The notes under the pieces were generated by a model. The model searched no databases, was not told where the DNA came from, and saw only the letters and a program-made list of their open reading frames with translations. DNA of 64,000 nt from Adenanthera pavonina (lineage: Eukaryota > Streptophyta > Magnoliopsida > Fabales > Fabaceae), in NCBI GenBank assembly GCA_026686845.1, contig JAIVEN010000023.1:15642001-15706000 (forward strand), in the 5' to 3' direction. How positions within the stretch are numbered: position 1 is the stretch's first letter; each line of letters starts with the position of its first letter. The translations under genes and the position numbers were made by a program. Of this stretch, positions 37,681-50,401 are shown one piece after another.

Positions 37681-39443
37681 TTATTTATTTTGCAAAGGGA
37701 GTGGATCTCATGCACCTCCTCATGCACTTCCTTTTTTATTAATTTCTTCTAATCTTTAAACCATCATTGCTATTAGTTGCTAGAACTGTCAATTCGGGTC
37801 GGTTCGCCTCGGGTCAGGCCCAAATCGGGCCGGGCCAAAAGACCCTAATTGAAAAATGGGCTTGGTTTTCCAAGCCCCGAGCCCACAGGATCGGCCCTAT
37901 GGGCCAGCCCGTGGGTTTTTTTAATATTTTTTTATATTTTTTTTATAATTATTTAAATTAATACAACTAATTATCATCATAATTTAAATTAATACAACTA
38001 ATTATCATCATAATTCATCAAAAACTAACATAATATTTAAATTTTATAATTTATATATCACTAATTAATAAAATAATATGTATTTTTTAACATTTTAAAC
38101 CAAAAACAAAAGAAAAAGAAAAAAGTCTTGGGTTTTCGGGCTGACCCACCACGGGCCGGGCCTAAACGGGCCGGCTCAAAAAGCCCGAATTATGTATTTA
38201 CTCCCAAAATTGAGACCCAATTCCACTCATTTTTTCGGGCTTTTCGAGCCTGCCCATCGGGCTTGGCCCATTTTGACGGCTCTATTCGTTGCATTCTTTC
38301 TCTCTCTTTCTCTTTCAAGAATTTTCTTCTAGTGCAAATAAAAATGAAGCATAACACTCTTTTACTGGTAAATATATATATTTTTCTCCAACTTGAAAAA
38401 TTATCAACATTTTAAACAATTATTAATTTTAATTTAAAATAAAAAATGGTTGATAAAAAGTAAAAATAAATTATTTTTATATAACTATATGATGTAGTAC
38501 TATTGAATCATATTTAAACATTATCAGACACAATTAAGGTAGCTCTCCTAACATTATTCAAATTCTTGATTTTATTTAAGGAGAACTAGGTCCCTTTCAT
38601 TTAACCAACTATAGTGGTGTAAAATAAAAAATTATTACTAAGTATATTGAAACATAAAATTTAGATACATTTTGTTTGTTGTTTTAAAAAAATGTTTTTA
38701 TTTCCCTAAAGAAAGAGGAACTAATTATTCTTGTTTGTTATAGCAACTTTTAAGAAATTAATTGGGAAATGAATTTCATGCGATGCACCATTTACATTAG
38801 AATGTTATTAAAATTGGAATGTCAATTAATGGTTTTTTTTTTCTTTACTCTAGATTAACTAATGGCCATTGATGATGATTTTTTTTAATATCACATTTAT
38901 TGTTACAAAAATATACATTTTTCTCTTATATTTTGGATTAACCCTTCCCTCCAAAATCTACATGTATTAGTTCTTCATTTTTTTAGGAAAATAAAAACAT
39001 ATTTTTTTGAGAATAGCAAATAAAATGTATCTAAATTTTGTGTATTAATATAATTAGTAATAATTTTTTTTATTTTACATGTTGGTTAAATGAAAAGAAC
39101 TCAGTTCTCCTTAAATAAAGTTAAGAGTTTGATTTAAGTTGAGAAAACTACTCTAATTGCGTTCGATAATACTTAAATATAATTTGATTGTACTTGATAC
39201 CACATAGTTGTGTAAAAAATAATTTATCTTTTTTATTTTTTACCAACAATTTTTATTTTATAATTAATGATTGTTTAAAATACTCATAAAAATATATATT
39301 TTCCAGTAGAAAAAAGTACTGTGCTTTATTTAGCTACTGTATCAAAAGAAAATTAGAAAAACAATGAAAGAATGAAAAGCAAGACAGGCAATAATGGCTT
39401 GAGGAAGTGCACCATATCTGCTCCCATTTTGCAAAATTATTAC
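37680..39443. mobile_element. long-inverted-repeat element (MULE-like or foldback), with a nested MITE
   Basis: Outer ends TTTTGCAAAGGGAGTGGAT (left) and the inverse CTCCCATTTTGCAAAA (39421-39436). Inner arms at 38331-38715 and 38995-39345 are inverted copies of each other at high identity: for example TTTAAGGAGAACTAGGT against AACTCAGTTCTCCTTAAA, and AAATTTAGATACATTTT against its complement AAAATGTATCTAAATTT. That makes arms of several hundred bases around a loop of about 280 bp. The left arm is interrupted by the hAT-like MITE at 37781-38284. No coding capacity. Long arms without genes fit a non-autonomous Mutator-like or foldback element; the superfamily is not proven. Confidence 0.7.
37781..38284. 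mobile_element. hAT-like MITE, copy 2, with 8-bp target-site duplication
   Basis: Terminal inverted repeats TAGAACTGTCAATTCGGG (left) and, in reverse, TAGAGCCGTCAAAATGGGC (right). The flanks TTAGTTGC and TTCGTTGC match at seven of eight bases, the duplication length typical of hAT elements. The GGGCC-rich sub-ends and AT-rich core match 4440-4910. Confidence 0.8.
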
Positions 39444-39714
39444 CCACATCAATTTTTCAATAACTACTTATACTTTAAATAAGTAATTATGAAAGAAGTT
39501 TATTTTTTCTAATTATAATAATCACTTATCCTCCTATAATCACTTATTTCACTTCTTATTCTCATTATCCACCAATTAATCATTTAAACTCTTAAAATCC
39601 AAACACATTTTTTTAAATCACTTATAATTAAAAAATATTTAAACACAAATCACTTTTGACATAATTTCTTATTTTTATAATCAATTATGAATAAACTAAT
39701 TTAAACACACACAA

Positions 39715-40085
39715 TATCTTGTGTCTTTTGAACTGATGATTTGAAAAAAGAAAAGAAAGAAAAAAGCATCATAGACAAATATCGTCGGATGAAATATGGA
39801 GAGTAAAAATTTTATATGGTATATAGTTTGTAAAAAGAATCAATAAAAAAAATAAGAATTAATAAAAAATTTGAGAGTTAATTTGACACTTATAATTAAA
39901 TTAGAATCCTGCTATCCAGTACTTCTTGGAGCAAATGTTTGCACTGATAAAATACATAAATTAAGTGCGGAACGGATAAATAAAAAAAACTATTGAAAAT
40001 AAAAATGAAATTCTTGATGTGGGACAATTATCCGATTCAATGTACCAAGACAAAAAATCCTCCAAAATAAGTAAAAATAAAATCT
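39715..40085 (+). repeat. second half of the interrupted local repeat unit
   Basis: From CTTTTGAACTGATGATTTG to CCGATTCAATGTACCAAGAC this matches 36795-37060, allowing an insertion of about 70 bp near 39905-39975. It continues the repeat copy interrupted at about 37190. Confidence 0.6.
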
Positions 40086-40689
40086 TGTATATATAATAAG
40101 ATCTTGAAATCCAAAACCAACGCCGGAAAAGTGTACGTACGTTGGAATCTGCTGGCGGGAGGTCTCCTGTAGCTTGACATTTTGGACCACAACCCCATTC
40201 TGTTAAGCAATATAAATGCAACAAAAGGTCACGAACGTCATTAAATAAAAGTAAACGAAAATGATCACTAACTATAATATTATATCCTGCGTTAATTAAT
40301 AGACGAATTAAGCATATTAGGTTATTTCCACTGTTCACTACGGAGATTCTGGGTATGCCTCACAGAATCAAATTAAATTCCTGTTTAAGATTAATTACCA
40401 TATTAACAAGTTTCTTTATGGAAGTGGGGGTGGGGGGGATTAATCGCTTTTATGTATATAAAAATAAAAAAATAGAAAGGAGAACTTTGGAGGGTCTCTC
40501 ATAATTTTGCTGGTCCTTTTGTCCATTTGTGCTGTTGATATCAATAGTCGTAGACTTATCAGTTAGAGGGATTTCTTGTAACTTTGGTTTTTCATGAAAC
40601 TTCCTACTATGACTAACCAGTTACACAATCATGTCCCTCATGGAATATAATGGTAAGAAATTCTAGATGGCAAGGTCTGCTATTTTCCG

Positions 40690-40895
40690 AACTATATATA
40701 CACCCAGTATCAGCCTTTCTGCCTCTATACCTTGACGTTTCAAATACCCAGAGCAAGCAGCAATAACATATAGTTTTCATTTAGATTATATCCACATTTC
40801 TATGTCCAGATCTACCATACATAAACCTCACTGAAATTTCGGAAACATCCTTGCTTTCCTTTTAATTAATTTCTCTCTCTTCAAACAGCAAAATC
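40690..40895 (+). promoter_or_regulatory. NAC gene core promoter and 5' UTR, with a short uORF
   Basis: A TATA box (CTATATATAC, 40692-40701) sits about 200 bp before the NAC start, predicting transcription from roughly 40725. Within that leader the first ATG is at 40802 and opens an 11-codon frame (MSRSTIHKPH, stop 40832-40834), ending 61 bases before the main ATG. Such uORFs can reduce translation; effect here not known. The main ATG has A at -3 and G at +4, a strong plant context. Confidence 0.55.
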
Positions 40896-42947
40896 ATGGG
40901 TCTTAGAGATATTGGTGCTTCACTGCCTCCTGGGTTTCGGTTTTATCCCAGTGATGAAGAATTGGTGTGTCATTACCTCTACAAAAAGATCGCAAATGAG
41001 GAAGCTCTCAAGGGTACTTTGATCGAAATCGACTTGCACACATGCGAGCCATGGCAGCTTCCTGGTATATGTCCTGATTCTCCTTTTTAATTTAATTAAT
41101 CTGTTTCTGAAAGTAATTGGTTAGTTAATTAATATGTCACAGCATGATCTCTTCGGAATTTTTCACAATACTAGGATTATATATCCTTAATTTCTCCTTT
41201 TATTTCGGTGTATGAGAAGGGACGGAGTAATTAATCGTCATATATCTATATATATATGGGTTGCTTCTCGAAAAAGATAAGCAGAATCCTAGCTCTTCTG
41301 CTAAAAAACCAGGTGGTTGTCTTGTTCCCGCTGGTCTGTAATTTTTAATCGAAATCAAAATTTAGTAGAAGATCTTGGTCTGCGAAACAAACATCCAAAA
41401 CAATTAATGATATTCGAATACGAGGTAGACAGACATGCCTCGCCATAGTTATCTAGGGAATTCGCAATTGGGAGAGAGAGAGAGAGGTGTTACAGGTATG
41501 GTTTAGTTTAGTCAATTCTTCAATGATTAAGGGAATCACAATTTCTTGACCAAGTCACTCCGAATATTTTAACCATGCATATCCAGTCCTTCTTCTTCTT
41601 CTTCTTCGTCCTCCTTCATATAATATGTGCCTCCTCTGCTTGCTGCGCGACTCAAGAATATATAGGAAGAAACGACTCCGTCTTTCAGAGCTCTTTTTAA
41701 ATATGCTACACTTGGAGTCTCTTCAATTTCTCTGTCTGTGTTGTTTCTGATCCATTAATTGTTTTCTTCGTACCCCTTTTCTTCAGTTAAAATGGCTCCT
41801 TATGCTTCGATTTGAGTTCTATTTCCTCGGCAGTAAAATACAAGTACTAAACTACAAATAATTACTTTAATTCCGTGATAGCGTACTGTTGTTTTGTTTT
41901 GAGGATTAGATCATCCCCGTGTTTGTACATACTCTCTCTTTCTCTCTCTTAGCTGTATTTGGTATATCAATACAAAAGTATAATATTCAATTTGCATGGC
42001 CTATATATATATATATATATATATTCATAATGGAGCTTCTCATGTGCTAGTTAGAATTAGATATATCCCACACTTAATTACCCAAACCGTTGCCACCAAA
42101 CTTATAGTTTAGGTCCATACCCATCCACATAGACATGCACATGCACCACAGTATATATACATATGCATATCTAAATACATACATATATATATTAATTGCT
42201 CATCATGAGTCAGGGCGTTATTTAAAAATTTTTATCATTGTACTATCTTCGATTAATATATATAACTTGTAGTATTCATATGAGGTGAGGCCACAGCGAC
42301 GGAATAAACAGTAACCTATATTTCCTGTGTTACACTAGTAATTAATGGCTAGGCAGATAGATATACATAGCTAGGGAACCTATATGATTTTGTCTTGAGA
42401 TTGAAGTTAAGTTGGTTGGATTCATGCATATAATTGCATATGGATGTAAGTTTTACTCTTATTTATAATAACCAAGTTGACAAAGCAAAGCACTCTGGCC
42501 AAGCAACTAAGACTGATGTTACAACAGTTGTTAATCACTTTCAGATACGTGAGCATCTGGTTTTTCATCCTTCACGAGTTTTCATTTGCACCTCATTTTC
42601 CCCATTATATATGCACACACACACTTCTTCCTTGAATTAATTCGAATAACTACGTGCCCCTCAAGGTGATTTTGACCGCTTAACATTTATCTATACATAG
42701 TTAGAAATTATATTTTCTGTGTCAGTCTCAACAAAAAATGGCTTTTTGATGTAAAAGAAAAGAGATTATCTATCTTCCTTGCGTAAATGGAAATCATGCA
42801 TGAAAGGCGCTGTGAAAAAGGGTAAAAAGAGAAAAGAAAAAGCAGCTTACGTAATTTACATTTATAGAAAACACCTCCAAACTATTCCAAGCGCAAAAAT
42901 TTGTCATGTTTATATCTAGTGGGTGTGGGAATAGGCTTGAAAGCTGC

Positions 42948-42979
<32 letters not shown>

Positions 42980-43563
42980 CAATCCATATATTGATGAAGT
43001 AGCTGACATGATGATGATTCACAGTACTATATACCTAATTATACCTCAAGAGACAAATTAATTATGAATGGTTTATACATACATACATACATACATATAT
43101 ATATATATCTATAATATTGATCATATTCATGCCTTCGTACGTGTAATTGTGTCTGGTCTATTTCATACCAAAATGTGACAAACTAACGATTTTGTATATA
43201 TGTATGTATATATGTAGAGGTGGCCAAGCTCAACGCGAATGAATGGTACTTCTTCAGCTTCCGTGACCGCAAATACGCGACGGGGTTCCGAACCAATAGG
43301 GCAACGACATCTGGGTATTGGAAAGCGACGGGGAAGGATCGAACGGTGCTGGATCCAATCACGCGTGAGGTTGTAGGGATGAGGAAGACGCTGGTGTTCT
43401 ATAGGAACAGAGCTCCCAATGGTATCAAAACGGGTTGGATCATGCATGAGTTCCGCTTGGAGACCCCACACATGCCCCCTAAGGTTCGTTTCCACTTGCC
43501 TCCTTCCCTTTCTCCCTCTTTTCAAACTTCTCCATCATCTTTTTCTTACGCATTACGCCATTA

Positions 43564-43598
<35 letters not shown>

Positions 43599-45112
43599 AT
43601 ATCAACACCAATATGAGACGTTCTTTTCTATACAACCATGAACCATTTTAACTAAATTCTGTAGAATCCTTTTTTAATTAATTGACTAAGAAAAGCATTT
43701 GTATATATATACATGTAAACAATTTTCAAAATTTGATAATAAAAAAGCCGCCTATGAGATTAAGGCAGCTAGCAGATCGAGATCAAATTAAGTTGTAATT
43801 AGACTTTCACGTACTTAATAATTTAAATATTTTAAATTTAAATTGGCTGGCGTACGGAGCTAGTTCCGTCTTATGGTTTGAAAGTGTGTCAAAGAATTAA
43901 TCATCAATTGATAATTAGTTTTGAAGTGAAGGTTTTATTATAAGAAGTGGGTTTTTATAGTTCACCAGCTTAGATGAACGGCATGTATCTTAATTATCCG
44001 TAAGTCTTAGGCATAATATAATTGAACAGGTTTTCCAATATTTAGAGAGGGAAAAGGGAATAATAATCAATAATTAAATAAGGGGAAAAAAAAAGAAAAC
44101 AGTTTAATCAAGTCCTTTGTAAGGAGAAAAGCAAAAGGTGGCCGCGTATTGAAAAAGAAAAAGCCGCGTGCATGCACTGCGGTTCAAATTCATTTATGCA
44201 TGTAGATGTGAGTCATTTGTATTTAATTTATACAGGGTGGGTCTGAGATTGCTTTGCATATTTTTTAGAAAGTAACTTTATAGGAAGTTCGTTGATAATT
44301 TGTCTGTTTTCTTTTTTATTTCTTAAAAGTTCTTTTTGAATAAATATATTATATTTTAGTGTTAAATACATAAATACCTTTTCTTTTTAGAAATGAATTA
44401 AGGGTATTTTTTTAAAAAAAATATAAAACACTAGCCATTAAGGAAGTAGAACTTCTCTGAATTTTATAAATCTAGCTAACTTTCTGAGAACTTATACTTT
44501 TTCAAATCAAGTAATAACAAGGATTGATCGACTTCTTAATAAACTCCCCCTTATTTACTCCATACTAATTAAGTGACTTTTGATAAATTAGCTATGGATT
44601 ATAAATAATGCAACTTATTATAAATTATATATATATATATGTTGTATATTGATGATTAAGTCAACTTTTGTTGTTGATAAATACAGGAAGATTGGGTTTT
44701 GTGTAGAGTTTTTCACAAAAACAAATCAGATGACAACAACAACATGAATGCCAAACTCATGTTGGACACTATTTCATCTCCTTCCCTAACTCTGGCTTCA
44801 TCATCTCCAACCAACCATGCCATCCCTATCGTTGGCTATAACCAACTTTCCTCCTCCTCCTCCTCCTCCTCAATCCCTACCCTTACCCACATTAATAATA
44901 CCCAAACCAACCATCATTCTCTCGTCAATTTCCCTCAATTTTCCCGGGAAACAAACACCACCAGCACTATTACTGATCAGATTAGTCCCAAAGGAGATGA
45001 GGGGTATGGCTTCTTCTGGGACATGGGTCTCGAAGAAAATAGCAGCTTCCAAAATGGCGTCGACGCAATGAGATCCTTCGAGGTTGATAATAATAGCATG
45101 GTCTTGTTATGA
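40896..45112 (+). CDS. NAC-domain transcription factor (ANAC074/NAC021-022-like)
   Basis: Three exons, 40896-41064, 43218-43483 and 44687-45112, join in frame to 286 residues. This is the classic NAC layout of two exons for the DNA-binding domain and a third starting at subdomain E. Nuclear DNA-binding regulator. Subdomain A begins LPPGFRFYPSDEEL (residues 9-22), then PWQLPEVAKL (B/C border), EWYFFSFRDRKYATG and the DNA-contact stretch TSGYWKATGKDR (C), VGMRKTLVFYRNRAPNG..GWIMHEFRL (D), and EDWVLCRVFHK (E, from residue 146). The C-terminal activation region is variable, with an eight-serine run, N/T-rich sequence and a closing GYGFFWDMGLEEN motif. The N-terminus MGLRDIGASLPPGF resembles Arabidopsis ANAC074 (KIRA1) as I recall it, a regulator of stigma cell death; that orthology and role are inference. 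Intron 1 is long (2.15 kb). The frame is intact and the gene probably functional. Confidence 0.95.
41065..43217 (+). other. long first intron of the NAC gene with microsatellites
   Basis: Canonical GT-AG, 2,153 bp. Contains (CTT)n at about 41588-41607, (TA)n at 42002-42024, (GT)n at about 42958-42979 and (CATA)n at about 43075-43100. No nested transposon with clear ends was seen. Confidence 0.85.
43484..44686 (+). other. second intron of the NAC gene
   Basis: Canonical GTTCGT...ACAG, 1,203 bp, with (CA)n followed by (TA)n at about 43565-43598. No other feature seen. Confidence 0.85.
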
Positions 45113-46519
45113 AGTGTTTGTGTATACACACATAGATATATATCTATATATATATATTGTTTTATGAATTAATTGTTCCTATTAAATTATCGAAATTTGT
45201 TGATTGTGATGTATTATGTGGTGTCTGGCTTTGCGGGACAATTCACGTGCTTGATTGGAATTTGTAATAGGGATATATGTGGTATACCGTGTCAATTAAG
45301 TGCTTAGTATGGTTAATTAGTTCCTTTTTTCTTTTACTTTTTTTATTATTTTTGGGGGTATACAAAATTAGGTTGTAGTGAAATATATGATCCTTTATGT
45401 ACAATTTGTTAATGTTAATTTCCTACTCTCAATTATTTGTATCTTCTCGACCTTTTTTTTTTTTGGTGAAGCGCGATTATTAAACAAAATTTTTTAGTAA
45501 GCCCCACTTGTGAAATTAGATTAATTGCATAACGGATGTCATGACAAGGAAAGAGTGCAAATTAACCATTAGCACGAGCTATATTTTAATTTGGAACAAT
45601 TTTTATTATATTAGGAGGATCTAAACTCTAAACCTTTACTTACACTTTATGTTACTTACTCTTATCACTTTAGTTAGCTTCAAGTGGTTGATCTGGAAAA
45701 AAAAAATTCCTATTATTAAGTAATAAATAGGAAAGTATAAAGGATGAAAAGTCACCTTCCAAATTCACTCAGTCATCCTTTTTAATTATATAAATATATA
45801 TAGTAAATATGACATCAAAGATAAATTAATCAAAACTAATGATGATTAGAGTGCCAAGAACATGCTTAAACCTTTCAACGTAAAATATTTCCTTAAAAAA
45901 CCTTCGTTTGCCTTTGTAAAAAATAATGGTAATGAGAAACCACTTCCATTCTTCTTTAATTATTTGCCTTTGTTCGTAACCGCTAAGATATGAATTTAGA
46001 GATGAGAAATATATAATTTTACGAGCTTGCAAATATTTAGTACTCCGCACTTAATTATTGTATCAAAATTCCTTGCATTGATCATATATATATATATATA
46101 TATATATAAAAGAAGAGATAAAGAGCTAGCTCCACCGAAGCATTCTTTTGGCTTCCATATATTTCAGTTTATAAATATTCACTTCACGGTATGCTTTATT
46201 AAAGTAAAAAAAATTTAATTCTAGGTGGCTGTTAATTATATAATAAAAACAAATATTTTGTAGTCAGGTTTAATTTTTATTTCGAAAGCAAGAGTTTAAA
46301 CAGGGCGTTGGTGTCAGTAAATCAATTGCTTAATTTATACCTCTCACTAATAAAATATATATCACCTAGTAAATATGTAAATGGTTTAATTATTATATGT
46401 AATGTGAGATTAGACTTGTAAGATCGCAAAAGCATTTTGTAAATAAAATTAAAAGAGAGAGAGAGGGAGAGAGGGAGAAAGACCGATAAATTGAAACTAA
46501 CATCATTAAATAAATTATA
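45113..46519. other. NAC 3' UTR and flanking intergenic DNA
   Basis: The NAC 3' UTR probably covers the first 100-300 bases (AT-rich; no single clear AATAAA). After that there are AT-rich runs, a (TA)n at about 46084-46108 and a (GAGA)n at about 46452-46480, and no gene. Confidence 0.5.
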
Positions 46520-46599
46520 ATGTTAAAAAAAAGATACAACAACAATAATATTGGTCATATCCCACTAATGTGAGGTTGGCTAAATAAATCATACGACGC

Positions 46600-46924
46600 C
46601 ATTAAATTCTATCAAACGTCATCACCTCAGACAAATCATTTCTCAAGAGGTCATTTCTTATAATTTCTCTTAGTATCATTTTTTGTCTTCTTCTACGCCT
46701 TTTGATAGGATTCCAAGTTATTTGATCAACTTTTCTCACTAGCTCTTCTTGCCCTCTTCTTTGTACATGCTTAAACCACCTTAAATAATTTTTCACTATT
46801 TTCTTCTTGATAGGTGCTACTTAAACTTTCCTTCGTATACAATCATTTCATATCTTATCCAATTTTGTATGACCACACATCTATCTCAATATTTTCATCT
46901 CTACCACTCCTATCTTATGCTCTT
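46600..46924 (-). pseudogene. C-terminal end of the same LINE protein
   Basis: Reads RWFKHVQRRGQEELVRKVDQ on the minus strand (46796 downward), the usual end of RTE/L1-type reverse transcriptase proteins (R.WFGHV.RR). The CACTA insertion at CTT separates it from the rest. Confidence 0.85.
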
Positions 46925-47340
46925 CACTACGCCAAAAAGGGCTTTTCTTGGCGATTATTTTTACTTTTTTTTACGGTTATTAACCGCCAATAATTCTAGC
47001 GTCGATAAAAGTAGCTACTTTTGTTGGCAGTTGTGAACCGCCAATGAAACTTCACATTAGTTGGTGGTTCTACGAAACAACCACAAAGAAAAATATTTTT
47101 TATTTAAATAATATTTAATTTTTTTTCACTTTAGTTGGCGGTTGTATTAGATAACCTTCAACTATTATATACAATTTTTATTTAAATATTAAATTGAAAT
47201 TTATTATAGTTGGCGATTATTTATCACAACCGCCAACTAATAAATTGAATATTTAATTTTACTTGGCAGTTATGTTATATAACCGTCAAGTATATTGAAA
47301 ACGTTGGCGATTATAATAATAACCGCCAACGAAAGTTATA
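46925..47340. repeat. left subterminal repeat array of the CACTA element
   Basis: About a dozen variants of TTGGCGGTTA / TAACCGCCAA in alternating orientation (for example near 46947, 46988, 47028-47045, 47142, 47210, 47231, 47325), forming small hairpins. Mirrors the array at 59230-59457. Confidence 0.85.
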
Positions 47341-47920
47341 ATTTTTTTCTTATTTTTTTCTATTTTTTTTTACATTCTCCCTAACCTACTTTAGTATGAA
47401 TATGTAAAACAGAATACCCAGAACCTAAGAACCAAAAGGCATCTAAAATCGAAGTTATCCTAAACCAAATGTTATATTATATCCAAAATATCTCAATCTA
47501 AAGTAACAAAAAAAAATCATATCCAATTGGTAGCAAAAAATGATGTAACAAGTCTAATTAACATTATCCAGTAACTATATTTCCAAAAGTATAAGATATA
47601 TCAGGCTAAGATCTACAGTTTTTGCATTAACTAATATATATATATACACATGACCAAAAGTTACATACCAGACTATCTACCATATAAAATGACCAAGAAG
47701 AAAAAAGGCATACATGCATCTTCTAGCCTTTAGAAGTGATCAATTTATGGTTCTTCCTTTCTACTGCTTGCAACATGACATCCAAAACAGATTATTAGAG
47801 CCACCAATTGAATGTAACTATAACTAATTAACATTATAGAATGTGTTCACCTCCTGAGTCCAACCACATATTGACTCCACTCTTCTATGAGTTCTTTTAT
47901 TTGAACTTTGGAGTATGCCT

Positions 47921-50277
47921 TGTAACACCCTATCTCCTGACACCTCCAGATTTGACCAAAAACTTCAAAATTCAACTAAACACAATCTCGACATCTCAAA
48001 ACAACTTCCCATAACTTCATAACAGCGGAAATGAATCCCAAAAACACCAAAAACTGGGCTTGGGCCGCGGCCGCTACAGTACCGCCGCGGCTCTGGCCTC
48101 CCCTATTTTCACTCACTTTGGCCTCCGTTGGCGCCGCGGCCTAGACTCTGGAACAGCAGTGCCCTATGCTGGTTTCTATACCAGTAAAAATCCAACATCG
48201 GGGCGAACTTTCGACGCGAATAACTATATGCTCTGACCTCCGATTGACTTGATTCCAACTTCTACAAGTCAATCCAGTCTCAATCTAGCCATAGACACTA
48301 CTTTCACCTTAATCCAACTCCGTATAGAGATTCTGGACCCTTGACACCGTTTAGTCACTTATTGACCAAAACTCACCACTAACCTCCTTCAATTGCCACC
48401 AAAGGCAAATGGTCACTCAAAGACCATTCATACAGTTCCAAAACTCCCAAACCAACTTGTCCAAAGAGGTTTCACCTCAAAGGAACCACTCCTCTGAGAT
48501 TTGACCCCTTGGAACCCGTGCCCTAAAACACACTAATCAGGCCCAATTCCAATTTCAACATACATAACACATACACATAACATACATAACTATACATACA
48601 TCCATCCATAACAATCCTTATCAATGTCATACATTCATTACAAAATCTTCTATTCTACTTAGCACAAGATACATTATCCAATTTACAAATACTACATAGA
48701 CTATTTCCATGTACGTAACTACTCCTGCGTCTTCTCCGGACTAATGCCAGAACCGTCACCTGAAAGGTTAGTTCATGGGAGAGAGGTGTGAGACAATGTC
48801 TCAGTAACCAGGAACAAACACACACACACGCACACACACATATATCATGCAACTCATGAATGCAATATGGAATGAATGGAATGCATGTCTCCCTAGCACA
48901 CAGCTAGAACCACGAGCTATCGTTATAACAGGACATTTCATATAGGTAATTCCATTTTAACAGTCGGTGAAGATTGATTTTAGGACATCACCAAGCTCAC
49001 CTTACACTAATGTAACCTGACCAAAGGTTACACTAGTGCTCGGACCGTGGCTCTCCTTTCCCTGGACTACCTCAAATTAGTGGTGATTTAGAGAAGGTGC
49101 AGTCCACTGTCGCCTGGCTCCCCTGGCCATAAGGGAGGATTTAGCGACAAAGATCCCATCTTTATCCTCCCTAATCATGTCTTATATCATCATATTTCAT
49201 ATCATCATATATCATATCGTATCATCATCACCACCCAATCTACCATATATCGCAATCTCACAGTGTCATGTGGTGATGCTCATGTATCATCATATAATCA
49301 TCATCATCATCATGATCTCAATGTTATGCTATGCATAATGTCATACCATATCAATATCATCATCATAGTCATAATCATAATCATCTAACTGTGTGCATAC
49401 CAGGATATATATATAGAAAACCGTACACACAAACACATCAATATCGTGGTATGAAAGAAACATGCATATATACACAAATATACATACTATCATACAATAC
49501 AATACAATACAAACAAATACTCGGTTATCTCAAGTTGTCAATACCATGCTCACACGAGTTCCACAAACTTTCTTGAATGCCAATCCCACGACTAGTCTTC
49601 TCCAAGCAGCAAACAACCTTAACAATACTATAATACCTTAATTAACACAATATACCAAATATCCAAATTTCACAATTCAACCGTTTTAGGCCTAACCCAA
49701 GGTTTCAACACCCCTTTCATGCATCATTAAACTCCTAGGAACCATTCAAACATCACGCAATTCCATACAACTCGGATTCCTCATACTCTCAACTAAGAAC
49801 AACCTAAGGTTAAGCTTTAAGCACATATAATCCCTTCAAAACTCACACCCAAGCAACAAGAATACCACAACACACTTCATTAACCCTATTTTCAACCGAA
49901 GAAAATGGAGAGAGAGAGGAGTAGAGAACACTTACCAACTTGAATCCAAACTTCCAAGGTCCGAAAATCGCTCCTAGGTGCCGGAAAACTCGAACCCTAG
50001 TAGAGCTCCCTCGATTCTCCTCCGTTTCTTTCTTTCACAATCGTCCGAAATGATTCAAATTTAAACAAAAATCCTGAATCTCACCGCGGCTCCAAGATAT
50101 CTCTATGTGGAGCTACCAAGTTCAACTGAAACCACACCACTAGACTCGCTCTCGCCACGGCGGCTCTGCTTTAAGCCGCAGCATAGAGCTCTTTCAGACT
50201 CCACTTAAACCTTTCTCCATCCTGTTTCCTCAAGTGCTGCACACAATGCTAAGAAAGATATCACGAGGGATGTTACA
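47921..50277. mobile_element. solo LTR of a Gypsy-type retrotransposon inside the CACTA element
   Basis: Starts TGTAACACCC and ends GGGATGTTACA, the TG...CA ends usual for chromovirus (Tekay/Del-like) LTRs. It is flanked on both sides by TGCCT (47916-47920 and 50278-50282), a 5-bp target duplication. No gag-pol, primer-binding site or second LTR lies between, so it is a solo LTR left by recombination, about 2,357 bp. GC-richer patches (GCGGCCGCTACAGTACC, about 48066) and an LTR-like CTCAGTAACCAGGAACAAAC phrase are present. Orientation by these ends is ambiguous. Confidence 0.9.
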
Positions 50278-50401
50278 TGCCTCACAGTACGTATCCGGGA
50301 AATACTAAATAAAAAGACTAAATATTATAGAAGCAGATTACATTATTAAAATTTTATGTAAATATCATAAAAATGAATTATGTACATACCTTGGAGGGGA
50401 T

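Noticed and set aside
43163..43525. 120-codon minus-strand ORF
   Set aside because: Antisense shadow of the second NAC exon.
48800..48842. Tandem CACACA tract as a CRISPR or special array
   Set aside because: Simple (CA)n microsatellite in a plant solo LTR; no direct-repeat/spacer structure anywhere in the window.
49108..49135. miR160-like phrase (CGCCTGGCTCCCCTGGCC)
   Set aside because: It differs from miR160 in the second half, shows no clear opposite arm, and lies inside the solo LTR.
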